Of a stretch of DNA of 64,000 bases, positions 16,833 through 26,836 are shown in pieces (the first letter of the stretch is position 1; each line of letters starts with the position of its first letter). Position numbers and translations under genes: made by a program. The notes below the pieces were generated by a model. That model ran no database searches. It was not told where the DNA came from and saw only the letters and a program-made list of their open reading frames with translations. This DNA is from JAAFHB01 sp942493325 (GTDB taxonomy: Bacteria; Bacteroidota; Bacteroidia; Bacteroidales; Prolixibacteraceae), in NCBI GenBank assembly GCA_942493325.1, contig OW818689.1:1488001-1552000 (forward strand), in the 5' to 3' direction.

Positions 16833-19800
16833 ATGAAAAATGAAAATATAACCAGAGAGTCGGGCGATTCTCTAAATAAAATCTTAAAAACCATTCGTAT
16901 TACTTTCATTCTTTTGTTTTTAGGAAGTTTGCAAACATACGCTATCAGAAATGATATAGTACCCCTGGAACAACAAACGGTTGTTAAGGGTACTGTAGTA
17001 GATAATAAAACCGGTGAGTCAATCCCGGGGGTGAATATTGTTGTTAAGGGTACAACGCAAGGAACCATTTCAGATAATGAAGGTAAGTATTCACTATCTG
17101 TACCCAACATGGATGTAAGCCTATTGTTCACCTTTATTGGTTATAATTCTCAGGAAATTCCATTGGCAGGACGAAGTGTTCTTGACGTCAGTTTGATAAT
17201 GGAAGATGCTTTAGTGGATGAAGTTGTCGTTGTGGGATATGGGACTGTGAAAAAGGTAAACCAAACAGGATCGATAGTTTCGATTCAATCAAAAGAGTTA
17301 GCCACCTATACCGGATCTAATTTAGGTAATTCACTGGCAGGTAGATTACCAGGGCTTAGAGTAATGCAGATCGGCGGTGAGCCGGGAAAATACGATAGTA
17401 AGGTAGATATCAGGGGATGGGGAACTATGCTGGTTATTGTTGATGGAGTGCCACGAAGTGATTTTCAAAGGCTTGATCCAAATTCTGTAGCAAGTATTTC
17501 TGTATTAAAGGATGCGTCTGCTGCAGTTTATGGAGTAAAAGCAGCAAATGGTGTAATGCTTATAACTACAAAACAGGGAGAATCAGGAAAATCCAGAATT
17601 AATTTTACGCATACAACCGGAATTCAGAGGATGAGCGACTATCCGGTAGCAATAACAAATTCAAGAGATAATCTGATTCTTCTAAATGAAGCGGCACTGG
17701 TTGCCGGCACTCCTTTGCCATACCCTGATTGGGAAAAATATACAGGGGAAGATCCCAATTATCCAAGTGTAGATTACTGGAATATGGTATTCAGACAAAA
17801 TGCACCAATTAAAAAATATGGAGTATCAATTGACGGAGGATCCGAAAAAGTCACCTATCGTTTTTCCGGAGCTTTCTTACAGGAAGAAGACGTTTGGAAA
17901 CAATTGAATCCTGACAATAAATCAGGTTACGACCGTTATAATTTTGGGGCAAATGTTACGGCAGAAATATACAAAGGCCTGAAAGCCAATTTCATTTTTT
18001 CTGGTATTACTGATGACAGATTCCAGCCCTATATAACTACTGACGGAAAAGCTTTTAGGCAGAACTATATGGAACCATCTTACATACCGGTTTATGCTAA
18101 CAATGATCCGGCTTATTACAATGATGGTTTGGCTGATTTTAATCCTCTTGCTATAATTGATACTGATTTAACAGGTTATTGGAATGAAAAGAATAAAAGA
18201 TTTGAAACAACCATTTCTCTTACCTATAATATTCCATTTATTAAAGGGCTCGAATTTAAGGGGCTTTTCGCATACGATGCAAAAGCAAGAACCAGAAAGA
18301 TGATGAGAAAATTTTATAACGAGTATAAATATCTAAATAACGAATATAAACCAACCGGTGTTAACTCCCCGTCAAATCTGGTGATGGATTCACAGCAGGA
18401 ATACTTCTCTCAATCTCAGGTTTCATTAAATTATAAAACAACGATTGGCAGTAAGCACAACATTAGAGCTTTGTTGCTTGGAGAACAGCGTGAAACAAAA
18501 GGTACTTTTTTCTCAGCACAGAAGAATTTTGATTTAGATGTTCTTGATCAACTTAGTGCCGGTTTATCGGAAAACGCAGTTGCAACTGGTGCAGACTGGG
18601 TGCCCGCGAAAAATTTGGGATTGGTTGGCCGGTTAAACTATGAATTTAGTACAAAATATCTCGCTGAGGTCAGTTTCAGATATGATGGATCATCGTTGTT
18701 TCCTGCAGACAGCAGATGGGGTCTTTTCCCTGGATTTTCATTGGGATGGAGAATGAGTGAAGAACCATTTATTAAAGACAATTTATCTTATGTCAGTAAT
18801 TTGAAACTAAGAATGTCTCACGGTACTATGGGTGATGACGCTGCTGCCAGGGGCTTTGAATATATGGAAGGATATACTTACCCAAGCGGATCATATTTAT
18901 TTAGTTCAAGCTCACTTGTTTCTGGTGCCACTTCACGAGGACTGGCAAACCCAAATATTACCTGGTATACGGCAACAACAAGCAATATCGGGTTTGATAT
19001 TGATATTAAACAAAGTCTTATCTTTGCGCAGGTAGATGTTTTCCGACGTGAACGGAATGGACTGCTGGCTACCAGAGCAGATGCTTTGCCATCAGAATTC
19101 GGAGCATCTTTACCTCAGGAAAACCTCGAAAGCGACCTGAGCACAGGATTCGAAATTGAACTGGGACATAAAAGCAAGATTAGCAAAGATTGGTCGTATG
19201 ATGTTTCGGCTAACCTTACATGGGCAAGAAATAAGTGGATATACAGAGAAGTTGCGCCCTATGGGAGTTCGTATTCCAAATGGAGAAATGATCAGTCGAA
19301 CCGATGGTCGAACATGAGATGGGGATACGGATATGTAGGGCAGTTCCAAAATCAGGAAGAACTTAATACAGCTCCCTCACAAAATGGCAACGGACATGCT
19401 GCATATTTCCCAGGTGATATGCGATATGACGACTGGAACGGGGATGGCATGATAAGTGGTTTGGACCAGCATCCGATTGGCCGCAGCAATGATGCCGAAA
19501 TCTTTTATGGATTGGACTTCAACACAAATTACAAAGGTTTTGCACTAACACTATTTTGGCAGGGCGCAACCAATTTTACCTTATTCCCACAAGCTCAAAT
19601 GAGTGGTCCGCTGATGTGGGGAAGAAACTCCGTCGACATATTTATGGATCGCTGGCATCATGAAGATCCATTGGATTTTAGTACACCATGGGTGCCTGGT
19701 AAATTCCCGATTTCAAGAACAAATTTTGGCTTTGGCCCCAACAAGGATGCTTCAGAATACATGTTTCAGGACATCTGGTACTTAAGGTTGAAAAATGTGG

Positions 19801-20009
19801 AAATATCGTATACTTTGCCCTCTAGTTGGACCAAGAAAATTTTTATCCAGGATTTGAGAGTTTTTGCAAACGGAACAAATGTTTTGACCTTTAAAACAAA
19901 AGAGTCATATTTTGACCCTGAAAAAAGACTCGATGGAGATGAAGCTCAAAGTGGCTATAAATATCCATTGTTGAAAAATTATAATCTTGGTATAGACATA
20001 ACTTTTTAA
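16833..20009 (+). CDS. susC: SusC/RagA-family TonB-dependent outer-membrane transporter (pectin-type locus)
   Basis: 1058 residues. After an N-terminal signal anchor (about 16-38) there is a carboxypeptidase-D-like regulatory domain starting VVKGTVVDNKTGESIPGVN. The TonB-box-like DEVVVVGYG comes near residue 130, and the plug domain carries GVPRSDFQRLDPNSVASISV and LKDASAAVYGVKAANGV. The large 22-stranded barrel ends in a terminal aromatic strand. SusC proteins import oligosaccharides across the outer membrane using TonB energy, with SusD as lid. SusD follows after 11 bp. The preceding pectate lyase suggests pectic oligosaccharides as cargo (inference). Confidence 0.95.
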   Translation: MKNENITRESGDSLNKILKTIRITFILLFLGSLQTYAIRNDIVPLEQQTVVKGTVVDNKTGESIPGVNIVVKGTTQGTISDNEGKYSLSVPNMDVSLLFTFIGYNSQEIPLAGRSVLDVSLIMEDALVDEVVVVGYGTVKKVNQTGSIVSIQSKELATYTGSNLGNSLAGRLPGLRVMQIGGEPGKYDSKVDIRGWGTMLVIVDGVPRSDFQRLDPNSVASISVLKDASAAVYGVKAANGVMLITTKQGESGKSRINFTHTTGIQRMSDYPVAITNSRDNLILLNEAALVAGTPLPYPDWEKYTGEDPNYPSVDYWNMVFRQNAPIKKYGVSIDGGSEKVTYRFSGAFLQEEDVWKQLNPDNKSGYDRYNFGANVTAEIYKGLKANFIFSGITDDRFQPYITTDGKAFRQNYMEPSYIPVYANNDPAYYNDGLADFNPLAIIDTDLTGYWNEKNKRFETTISLTYNIPFIKGLEFKGLFAYDAKARTRKMMRKFYNEYKYLNNEYKPTGVNSPSNLVMDSQQEYFSQSQVSLNYKTTIGSKHNIRALLLGEQRETKGTFFSAQKNFDLDVLDQLSAGLSENAVATGADWVPAKNLGLVGRLNYEFSTKYLAEVSFRYDGSSLFPADSRWGLFPGFSLGWRMSEEPFIKDNLSYVSNLKLRMSHGTMGDDAAARGFEYMEGYTYPSGSYLFSSSSLVSGATSRGLANPNITWYTATTSNIGFDIDIKQSLIFAQVDVFRRERNGLLATRADALPSEFGASLPQENLESDLSTGFEIELGHKSKISKDWSYDVSANLTWARNKWIYREVAPYGSSYSKWRNDQSNRWSNMRWGYGYVGQFQNQEELNTAPSQNGNGHAAYFPGDMRYDDWNGDGMISGLDQHPIGRSNDAEIFYGLDFNTNYKGFALTLFWQGATNFTLFPQAQMSGPLMWGRNSVDIFMDRWHHEDPLDFSTPWVPGKFPISRTNFGFGPNKDASEYMFQDIWYLRLKNVEISYTLPSSWTKKIFIQDLRVFANGTNVLTFKTKESYFDPEKRLDGDEAQSGYKYPLLKNYNLGIDITF

Positions 20010-20020
20010 TATTCTTAACT

Positions 20021-21760
20021 ATGAAAATTAGAAAAAATATATCATTCAGGATATTAATAATCAGTTTATTATTGATATCATCAAGTTGCAACGAATATCT
20101 GGATACCAAGCCCGTCAACATGTTGTCCAGTGAAATGATTTTAACCAATAAAAGTGCTTTTCAGGCACATATGGCGGTGATTTATACCAGAATGAATTTC
20201 GAAAGGTTTAGTGTTTATCTTGACATGAATACCAACCAAATGGTAAATTGTGTATCGGGCCAAAACGTAAATCTTGATGCCGGATCAACTTTTACCGACA
20301 ACCCTCAGGAAATGGATATCTGGAACAGTTGTTTTACTGTTATCCGCGATTTAAATATCTTGATTAAAGCCTGGCCCGCTGCTACAGCTTTTACAGCTGC
20401 AGAAAAAGATAATATACTAGGTGAGTTGAGATTTTTACGTGCTTATGCCTACTTTAAACTTGTGAGAGGTTATGGAGGTGTTCCTATAATAGAGGATCCA
20501 ATGGAACTTCCTGAAGGGGGAGATGTTACAACACTTCAACATCCAAGAAATAAAGAAGTTGATGTTTGGAAATTCGTTGAAGATGAAATGACCGCGGCAA
20601 TTGACCTGATGTCAGCCAAAGGAAATGAGTTTCGTATTAATAAATGGTCGGGGCTTGCATTTAAAAGTCGTGCCATGATGTATGCCGGATCAGTAGCCAG
20701 GTACAGCCAGATTCAACTGGAGGGTATACTTGGAATTCCGGCCTCTGACGCGAATCATTATTTTGAATCAGCCCGGGATGCAGCTAAAACGGTCATAGAA
20801 ACTGGTCCTTACCGGCTATACAATTTGATTCCGGATAAAGTTCAAAACTATCAAAAATTATTTTTCGATGAGACTGCGTCCAATAAGGAACGTATTTTTG
20901 TTACAGCTTACTATTGGCCGTTAAAAACAAGTCCGGTCGACAGAAACACTGCGCCATACGCTCACAGGAGTTCACAGGGGTATGGTTCATATGTTTGCGT
21001 AACACTCGATATGGTCGACCAATTTGAGTATACTAACAATCGGAATGGCTCTTTAAAAATGACAGATTTACAAGGTAAAAACATTGTATACGATAAAGCG
21101 ATCGATATTTTTAAGGATAAAGACCCCCGGTTTTTCGCTACAGTGCTTGCTCCTGGTTCACCCTGGAAGGGCGCAATTCTGGAAGTATATGGTCAGAAGA
21201 TTGTAAATGGAGTGGTGGTGTCAGGACAAGGATCATCTGGTATCGGCCCACCCGAAGCTACATCAACAGGATTCTGTATGGCTAAATGGTCAGATCCAAA
21301 TCCTCCAAGACCTATTTCAGGAAATTCGAGTGAAGTGGATAAACAGAGCATAAGATATGCCGAGGTACTCCTGAATTATGCCGAGGCGCAGTTAGAACTG
21401 GGAAATGAGCCTGAGGCTTTAAAATATGTTAATCAGGTTCGCGAACGTGCAGGTTTGCCTGTATTGGCTGCTGTAACTATGGATGACGTCAGACGTGAGC
21501 GTTATGTGGAATTGGCGTTTGAAGATGTTTGTTATTGGGATTGGAAACGATGGAGAATATACCATATTAAAATGTTTTCTACTGCTACCCGTGGACTTTG
21601 GCCAATTTGGGATCAGACCAATAATAAGTATGTATTCAAAGAATTCAATCTGGCTGCCAATCTATTCACGCGCACCTACCAGCCCCATAGGTATTATTTC
21701 AGCATTCCAACAGCAATCCGTAATGCTAATTTGCAGCTTGTTCAAAATCCGGGTTATTAA
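20021..21760 (+). CDS. susD: SusD/RagB-family glycan-binding lipoprotein (pectin-type locus)
   Basis: 579 residues. The signal peptide ends in a lipobox with Cys near residue 23, followed by NEYLDTKP, the hallmark SusD start. The N-terminal TPR-like half includes ILGELRFLRAYAYFKLVRGY GG-type helices. The C-terminal half carries IRYAEVLLNYAEAQLELG, VNQVRERAGLP and the terminal YYFSIPTAIRN...NPGY. It is a surface-exposed lipoprotein that captures oligosaccharides for its SusC partner. It lies 11 bp after SusC and 23 bp before the DUF3823 gene. Confidence 0.95.
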   Translation: MKIRKNISFRILIISLLLISSSCNEYLDTKPVNMLSSEMILTNKSAFQAHMAVIYTRMNFERFSVYLDMNTNQMVNCVSGQNVNLDAGSTFTDNPQEMDIWNSCFTVIRDLNILIKAWPAATAFTAAEKDNILGELRFLRAYAYFKLVRGYGGVPIIEDPMELPEGGDVTTLQHPRNKEVDVWKFVEDEMTAAIDLMSAKGNEFRINKWSGLAFKSRAMMYAGSVARYSQIQLEGILGIPASDANHYFESARDAAKTVIETGPYRLYNLIPDKVQNYQKLFFDETASNKERIFVTAYYWPLKTSPVDRNTAPYAHRSSQGYGSYVCVTLDMVDQFEYTNNRNGSLKMTDLQGKNIVYDKAIDIFKDKDPRFFATVLAPGSPWKGAILEVYGQKIVNGVVVSGQGSSGIGPPEATSTGFCMAKWSDPNPPRPISGNSSEVDKQSIRYAEVLLNYAEAQLELGNEPEALKYVNQVRERAGLPVLAAVTMDDVRRERYVELAFEDVCYWDWKRWRIYHIKMFSTATRGLWPIWDQTNNKYVFKEFNLAANLFTRTYQPHRYYFSIPTAIRNANLQLVQNPGY

Positions 21761-21783
21761 TAAACACTTAAAAGTAATACAAT

Positions 21784-22479
21784 ATGAAAAGTGCTAAAAT
21801 ATTCTACCTATTTTTGGGTTTTTTTCTGTTTTACTCTTGTGAAATAGATAATTATGACCCGCCAACAATGACCTTAGAGGGGAAAGTTGTGGATGAAGTT
21901 ACAGGTGAAAATCTTTTTACGTCACAGCCGAATGGCATTAAAGTCAGGCTACTGGAAGAAGGTTTTGAAAAACCGAACCCCTTTGATTTTTGGGCTATGT
22001 CTGATGGTACATTTAAAAATACCAAGCTCTTCGCTTCCAGGTATAAAGTCCTTGTAGTGGAAGGAGCTTTTGAAGATTCAAGTGTCGAACAACTGGATGT
22101 TGATTTAACAAATAGCAATCAGGTTGTAGAATTTAAAGTCATGCCATTTATTCGGTTGAAAAATGTCAGTATCACTGTTAGTGGAACTACTGCCAAAGCG
22201 ACTTATAAACTTGAACGTACAACAAGCACCAGAGCGCCAAAAAGTAGCTTACTCCTGATCTATAATTCGGTTCATCTGCATGTAACTACACAGGGTGTAA
22301 AAAAGTCAGCAGTAAATAATCTGTCTGCTTTAACACCTGCAGCGCTTGCAGATAAAACATTTGACGATCAAATCACAGGTTTAACTCCGGGGAAATATTA
22401 TGCCAGAGTTGGAGTGCTGACTGACAATGCCTTAGGTCGATACTCGTATAGTCAGATAGTTGAGATAGTTGTTCAATAA
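21784..22479 (+). CDS. DUF3823 surface lipoprotein
   Basis: 231 residues. The lipoprotein leader ends FFLFYSCEIDNYD. A first beta-sandwich begins TLEGKVVDEVTGENLFTSQP and includes DFWAMSDGTFKNTKLF; a second Ig-like domain follows. This is the DUF3823 family, which regularly follows SusC/SusD pairs and is thought to be an accessory glycan-binding or SusCD-associated surface protein; no enzymatic motif is seen. It is the last gene of the locus; a strong terminator follows at 22552-22587. Confidence 0.85.
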   Translation: MKSAKIFYLFLGFFLFYSCEIDNYDPPTMTLEGKVVDEVTGENLFTSQPNGIKVRLLEEGFEKPNPFDFWAMSDGTFKNTKLFASRYKVLVVEGAFEDSSVEQLDVDLTNSNQVVEFKVMPFIRLKNVSITVSGTTAKATYKLERTTSTRAPKSSLLLIYNSVHLHVTTQGVKKSAVNNLSALTPAALADKTFDDQITGLTPGKYYARVGVLTDNALGRYSYSQIVEIVVQ

Positions 22480-22551
22480 ATGCGTTCAATCAATTTTGAT
22501 TGAAGTTATTTATTATCTGATCAACGATTAAAGTTTATTATTTTTTTTGAG

Positions 22552-22587
22552 CTACCCTGGTTTGAATGCCAGGGTAGTTTTTTTTTT
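22552..22587 (+). terminator. Rho-independent terminator after the pectin-type locus
   Basis: Perfect 9-bp stem CTACCCTGG/CCAGGGTAG (22552-22560 and 22569-22577) with an 8-nt loop, followed by a run of ten T. Confidence 0.9.
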
Positions 22588-22822
22588 AGTGCTGGTTGAT
22601 ATCCTTTTCCGCAAAAGCTTCTGACATTGTGCAATTTGCCCTTAATAATCACATAAACAAACCGGGAATAAAAAAAGGAAACCGCGCCAACGATTTCCTT
22701 TAAAAAACATCTTTTTCAGACATTTTAATTAGATATTAACCATAACATTTCTATGAAAGTTAACAATTTGTAAAGTCTGGTAATTAACCACCTGTTTTTT
22801 TACAAGTTCATTTTATTAATGT

Positions 22823-22830
22823 TACTTTTG
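22823..22830 (+). promoter_or_regulatory. Promoter -7 element of gap
   Basis: TACTTTTG matches the TAnnTTTG consensus. It lies 56 bp before the gap start codon. The -33 element is weak, so only half of the promoter is supported. Confidence 0.4.
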
Positions 22831-22885
22831 CAACAAATTTAAAAGAAGGTTCGATTCATTCTATAATTCTCAAAACGAATAAATT

Positions 22886-23899
22886 ATGTCTAAAATTAAA
22901 ATTGGTATTAACGGTTTCGGTCGTATCGGCCGACTGGTTTTCAGAGCTGCTGTCGAAAGAAATGATGTAGAAATTGTTGGAATCAACGATCTTATTGATG
23001 TTGATTACATGGCTTACATGCTGAAATACGATTCAACTCATGGTCGTTTTTCAGGAACGGTTTCTGTTGAAAACGGTGCGTTGGTAGTTAACGGAAAAAA
23101 GATCCGCGTTACCGCTGAAAAAAATCCCGCTGACCTTAAATGGGGTGAAGTTGGAGCTGAATATGTTGTTGAATCAACTGGTCTTTTCCTTGATAAAGCG
23201 AAATGCCAGGCACATATCGATGCAGGTGCGAAAAAAGTGATTATGTCGGCTCCCTCCAAGGACGATACGCCTATGTTTGTAATGGGTGTTAACAATAAGA
23301 AGTACACTGCTGACATGAACTTTGTGTCAAATGCCTCTTGTACAACCAACTGCCTTGCTCCTATTGTAAAGGTACTTCACGACAATTTTGGAGTTATCGA
23401 AGGTTTGATGACAACAATTCACGCCACAACTGCTACCCAGAAAACAGTTGACGGTCCTTCAATGAAAGACTGGCGTGGTGGCCGTGGTGCAGGTCAAAAT
23501 ATTATCCCTTCATCAACAGGTGCAGCTAAAGCCGTTGGTAAAGTTATTCCTGAATTGAACGGTAAACTTACCGGGATGTCTTTCCGCGTACCTACCCCCG
23601 ACGTTTCAGTTGTTGACCTTACCTGCCGTTTGGAAAAAGCAGCTCCTTACAAAGCAATCTGCGCAGCGATGAAAGCTGCTTCAGAAGGTGAATTAAAAGG
23701 GATTCTGGGATACACCGAGGACCAGGTAGTATCAACTGATTTCCTTACTGACGCACGTACATCCATCTTTGATGCAGGCGCAGGTATTGGATTAAATGAC
23801 AATTTTGTAAAAGTTGTATCATGGTACGATAACGAATGGGGTTATTCCAACAAAGTTGTTGACCTGGTTCAGTACATGTACACAATTGACCATAAATAA
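22886..23899 (+). CDS. gap: Glyceraldehyde-3-phosphate dehydrogenase, type I
   Basis: 337 residues, the normal length. This cytosolic glycolytic enzyme oxidises glyceraldehyde-3-phosphate to 1,3-bisphosphoglycerate with NAD. The NAD-binding start INGFGRIGRLVFRAA lies near residues 6-20. The active-site motif SNASCTTNCLAP has the catalytic Cys near 152, and the substrate phosphate-binding STGAAKAVGKV follows. WYDNEWGYS is at the C-terminal end. It is monocistronic, between the TACTTTTG promoter element and a bidirectional terminator at 23922-23950. The even codon use and long leader fit a highly expressed gene. Confidence 0.98.
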   Translation: MSKIKIGINGFGRIGRLVFRAAVERNDVEIVGINDLIDVDYMAYMLKYDSTHGRFSGTVSVENGALVVNGKKIRVTAEKNPADLKWGEVGAEYVVESTGLFLDKAKCQAHIDAGAKKVIMSAPSKDDTPMFVMGVNNKKYTADMNFVSNASCTTNCLAPIVKVLHDNFGVIEGLMTTIHATTATQKTVDGPSMKDWRGGRGAGQNIIPSSTGAAKAVGKVIPELNGKLTGMSFRVPTPDVSVVDLTCRLEKAAPYKAICAAMKAASEGELKGILGYTEDQVVSTDFLTDARTSIFDAGAGIGLNDNFVKVVSWYDNEWGYSNKVVDLVQYMYTIDHK

Positions 23900-23921
23900 T
23901 CGGGGTTGCCCTGTTAATAAT

Positions 23922-23950
23922 AAAAAAACCTGTCGCTGACAGGTTTTTTT
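23922..23950. terminator. Bidirectional terminator after gap
   Basis: AAAAAAACCTGTC/GACAGGTTTTTTT stem with a 3-nt loop. A-run on one side and T-run on the other allow use by gap and by the convergent small gene. Confidence 0.9.
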
Positions 23951-23984
23951 ATGGAATCACTTTTTCAATTCTTTCATTCTTTCA

Positions 23985-24341
23985 TTAAATACCCCCTCCG
24001 TTCTGGTAGTTTGTCCGGTCTTTTTTACCTTTGATTTTGTCAATCGACTCGTCAACCTGATCGCCAAATTTCCGGCCGGCATCTCTTGCTTTTTTCCAGA
24101 ATTCTTCCGCCTGCTCTTCTGCCTTGCCTTTTAAAGCCTCTAATTTTGCACCCGTTTCACCACTTTGAAATTTTTCGGACTGTTCTTCCATAAAATCTTC
24201 AACCTGATTTAACAAGCCTGATATTTTTCCAAACGCTTCGCTTCTTTTAACCTTTTTCGCCTTGTCTGTTAAAAAATCTTCGGCTTTGTCTGCAAATTCC
24301 CTGCCTTGGTTACCCTTTTTGCTTTCATTTCCAGTGTCCAT
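23985..24341 (-). CDS. Small charged helical protein of unknown function
   Basis: 118 residues, very rich in Lys, Glu, Asp and Ser, with no Cys, no signal peptide and no membrane segment. The spacing of hydrophobic residues predicts long amphipathic helices (for example FGKISGLLNQVEDFMEEQSE). The composition resembles YtxH-like or LEA/apolipoprotein-like stress proteins, but no diagnostic motif is present, so no function is claimed. It stands alone on the minus strand and shares the terminator with gap. Even coding composition and an ATG start support a real gene. Confidence 0.65.
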   Translation of the reverse strand: MDTGNESKKGNQGREFADKAEDFLTDKAKKVKRSEAFGKISGLLNQVEDFMEEQSEKFQSGETGAKLEALKGKAEEQAEEFWKKARDAGRKFGDQVDESIDKIKGKKDRTNYQNGGGI

Positions 24342-24623
24342 ATTTTATAGTATTAGGTTTTTCAACAAACATAACAATTAAATCGGCAATTAGTTTGATT
24401 GATTTAAGAAGAATCACCTGACCCAGATAGAGGCAATTTATCTTCCCGCATATTTGGAACCTCGATTCGAGGGTTTTCCGAAATTTTTAAGGTGTTGATT
24501 CTTGCTGCAACACTCATAATCCAAATGGGAAACAGAAACAATGCCAGACAATTGACTGAAAAGGTTTTTTGTATGGACAACCCTGCATTGAGAATGCTTA
24601 TCTTTGGCACTAAATAAGGATAA

Positions 24624-25592
24624 ATGTCAGAAAACAGAATTTGTAAATTATTTGGAATCAAATACCCGATCATACAGGCGGGAATGGTGTGGTGTTCGGG
24701 CTGGCGACTGGCTTCTGCAGTAAGCAATTGCGGAGGGTTGGGATTAATTGGTGCAGGTTCGATGCATCCCGCAGTCCTTGAAGAACATATCCGAAAAGCG
24801 AAACTTGCCACAAACAAACCTTTCGGGGTAAATCTTCCGCTGCTTTATCATGAAATAGAGCAACTTATTGAGATTATCATCAGGGAGGAAGTCAAAATAG
24901 TATTCACCTCAGCAGGGTCACCAAAGAAATGGACTTCAGTGCTACATGATCATGGAATTCTGGTTACCCATGTAGTTTCATCCGCCCTTTTTGCGGCAAA
25001 AAGTGAAGAAGCTGGTGTTGACGCCGTTGTGGCGGAAGGGTTCGAAGCCGGTGGCCATAACGGACGTGAGGAAACAACTACACTGACGTTGATTCCATCA
25101 GTCAGAAAGGTAACCTCCCTCCCATTGATCGGAGCCGGAGGAATTGCAACAGGAAGGGCGATGCTTGCCACGATGGTTTTAGGCGCCGACGGAGTCCAGG
25201 TCGGCTCAAGGTTTGCCGTATCGAACGAATCATCGGCACACGGGAATTTCAAAAACTGCGTCGTTAATTCCCGTGAAGGTGACACCCTCCTGTCTATAAA
25301 AAGCTTAACTCCGGTTCGATTACTCAAAAATAAATTTTTCGGGCAGATACATGAGGCTGAACTAAATTGCGCGACAAAGGAAGAACTTCAAAAGATTCTG
25401 GGTAAAGGACGTGCCAAAAAGGGAATCTTCGAAGGTGATCTTGAAGAGGGAGAACTGGAAATCGGTCAGGTAGCCTCACTTATCGACAACATTCTGCCTG
25501 TTTCGGAAATCATGCAAAATTTCCTTAACCAATACAATGAAGCACTTGCAGAACTACAAAATCAATCAATATACCAATTCGACAACGAATGA
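24624..25592 (+). CDS. Nitronate monooxygenase / FabK-like flavin oxidoreductase
   Basis: 322 residues with the TIM-barrel FMN fold shared by nitronate monooxygenase and enoyl-ACP reductase II (FabK). The N-terminus has IKYPIIQAGMVWCSGWRLAS, followed by GGLGLIGAGSM. The FMN-phosphate region includes GFEAGGHNG, then LPLIGAGGIATGRAM and LGADGVQVGSRF. These features do not separate the two activities with certainty; FabK activity would serve fatty-acid synthesis. A TATCTTTG box lies at 24599-24606. The stop overlaps the first M16 peptidase gene by 4 bp, indicating an operon of three. Confidence 0.85.
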   Translation: MSENRICKLFGIKYPIIQAGMVWCSGWRLASAVSNCGGLGLIGAGSMHPAVLEEHIRKAKLATNKPFGVNLPLLYHEIEQLIEIIIREEVKIVFTSAGSPKKWTSVLHDHGILVTHVVSSALFAAKSEEAGVDAVVAEGFEAGGHNGREETTTLTLIPSVRKVTSLPLIGAGGIATGRAMLATMVLGADGVQVGSRFAVSNESSAHGNFKNCVVNSREGDTLLSIKSLTPVRLLKNKFFGQIHEAELNCATKEELQKILGKGRAKKGIFEGDLEEGELEIGQVASLIDNILPVSEIMQNFLNQYNEALAELQNQSIYQFDNE

Positions 25593-26836
25593 TTCAATTT
25601 GAAAAAATTACACTTGCAAACGGATTGCGTGTAATTGTCCACACCGACAATTCCACACCATTTGTGGCCGTAAATGTTTGTTACAATGTCGGGGCAAAAC
25701 ACGAAGACCCCAACAGAACAGGTTTTGCCCATCTTTTCGAACATCTGACCTTTGGTGGTTCACAGCATGTTCCTGATTTTGACACGCCCATCCAAAACGC
25801 GGGCGGTACAAATAATGCTTTCACTACCAACGATATTACAAATTATTACATTACCATCCCTGCCAACAATATCGAAACTGCTTTATGGCTCGAATCGGAC
25901 CGGATGCTTGGACCCAAATTCACCAAAAAAGGTCTGGAAGTTCAGCGAAATGTGGTGATCGAGGAGTTCCGGCAACGCAATCTGAATAAGCCATACGGCG
26001 ACATATGGCACCTGTTGCGTGATCTTTCCTATAAAGTCCACCCTTATCGCTGGCCTACAATAGGGCTGGTTCCTGAACATATCGAACAGGCAACGATGGA
26101 AGAGGTAAAGGATTTTTTCTTTCACCACTACGGCCCGAATAATGCTATTCTCGTAATAACCGGAAATATTGCCGCCGATACTGCCTTCGGTTTAGCCGAA
26201 AAATGGTTTAGCGGTATCCCGGCGAGAGAGATAAAAAAGAGTGGAATTATTCGTGAACCTATACAAACTGCCGATCGCGAACTGACTGTAAAGCGTGATG
26301 TTCCAATCGATACATTTTATATCGCATGGCATATGAGTTCAAGATCGGATAAGGATTTTTATGCCGCCGATCTTCTGTCAGATATTTTATCGGGAGGAAA
26401 TTCTTCGAGGGTTGACGAAAGGCTGATCAAGGGACAAAAACTTTTTTCGGAGGCTGATGTCTTTTTAAGCGGAGAAAATGAACCGGGTTTGTTTGTCGCC
26501 ACCGGAAAAATTAATGAAGGGGTGGATTATGAATATGCCCGCAAAGCGATGATCGACGAGGTACGGCAAACAGCCGATACCCTGATCACATCACAGGAAC
26601 TCGAAAAAGTTAAAAATAAAGTGGAGGCGGAACTGGTTTTCAACGAAATCGGCTACCTCGAAAAGGCGATGCAGCTGGCTTCCTATGAAATTCTTGGTGA
26701 TGCAGCACTTATTAACCAACAGGCCGATCACTATCGTAATGTTAGTTCAGAAGATATCCGCAGAGTTGCGTCCGGAATTTTGCGGCCGGGAAACTGTAAT
26801 ATCCTGAATTATTTATCATTAAAAAAGAACTCATGA
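25589..26836 (+). CDS. M16-family zinc peptidase, catalytic subunit
   Basis: 415 residues of the pitrilysin/insulinase clan. The inverted zinc motif HLFEH (His48, Glu51, His52) is intact. The third ligand Glu lies in the downstream helix VVIEEFRQR about 80 residues later. The second half is the inactive-fold domain. The fold suggests peptide degradation by a clamshell chamber. No signal peptide is seen, so it would be cytoplasmic unless exported with its partner. It overlaps the flavin oxidoreductase by 4 bp and the partner by 4 bp, giving tight translational coupling. Two-gene M16 pairs of active and inactive subunit are a known arrangement. Confidence 0.9.
   Translation: MIQFEKITLANGLRVIVHTDNSTPFVAVNVCYNVGAKHEDPNRTGFAHLFEHLTFGGSQHVPDFDTPIQNAGGTNNAFTTNDITNYYITIPANNIETALWLESDRMLGPKFTKKGLEVQRNVVIEEFRQRNLNKPYGDIWHLLRDLSYKVHPYRWPTIGLVPEHIEQATMEEVKDFFFHHYGPNNAILVITGNIAADTAFGLAEKWFSGIPAREIKKSGIIREPIQTADRELTVKRDVPIDTFYIAWHMSSRSDKDFYAADLLSDILSGGNSSRVDERLIKGQKLFSEADVFLSGENEPGLFVATGKINEGVDYEYARKAMIDEVRQTADTLITSQELEKVKNKVEAELVFNEIGYLEKAMQLASYEILGDAALINQQADHYRNVSSEDIRRVASGILRPGNCNILNYLSLKKNS

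Larger units (their letters stand above)
22480..22885. other. Intergenic region before gap
   Basis: About 400 bp without a gene. It contains the PUL terminator at 22552-22587, a second possible hairpin (AAAGGAAA/TTTCCTTT, about 22674-22701) with a 12-nt loop, and the gap promoter region. Confidence 0.6.

Noticed and set aside
24404..24817. 137-codon minus-strand frame before the nitronate monooxygenase gene
   Set aside because: Half of it is antisense to the start of a well-supported gene and no motif is visible.
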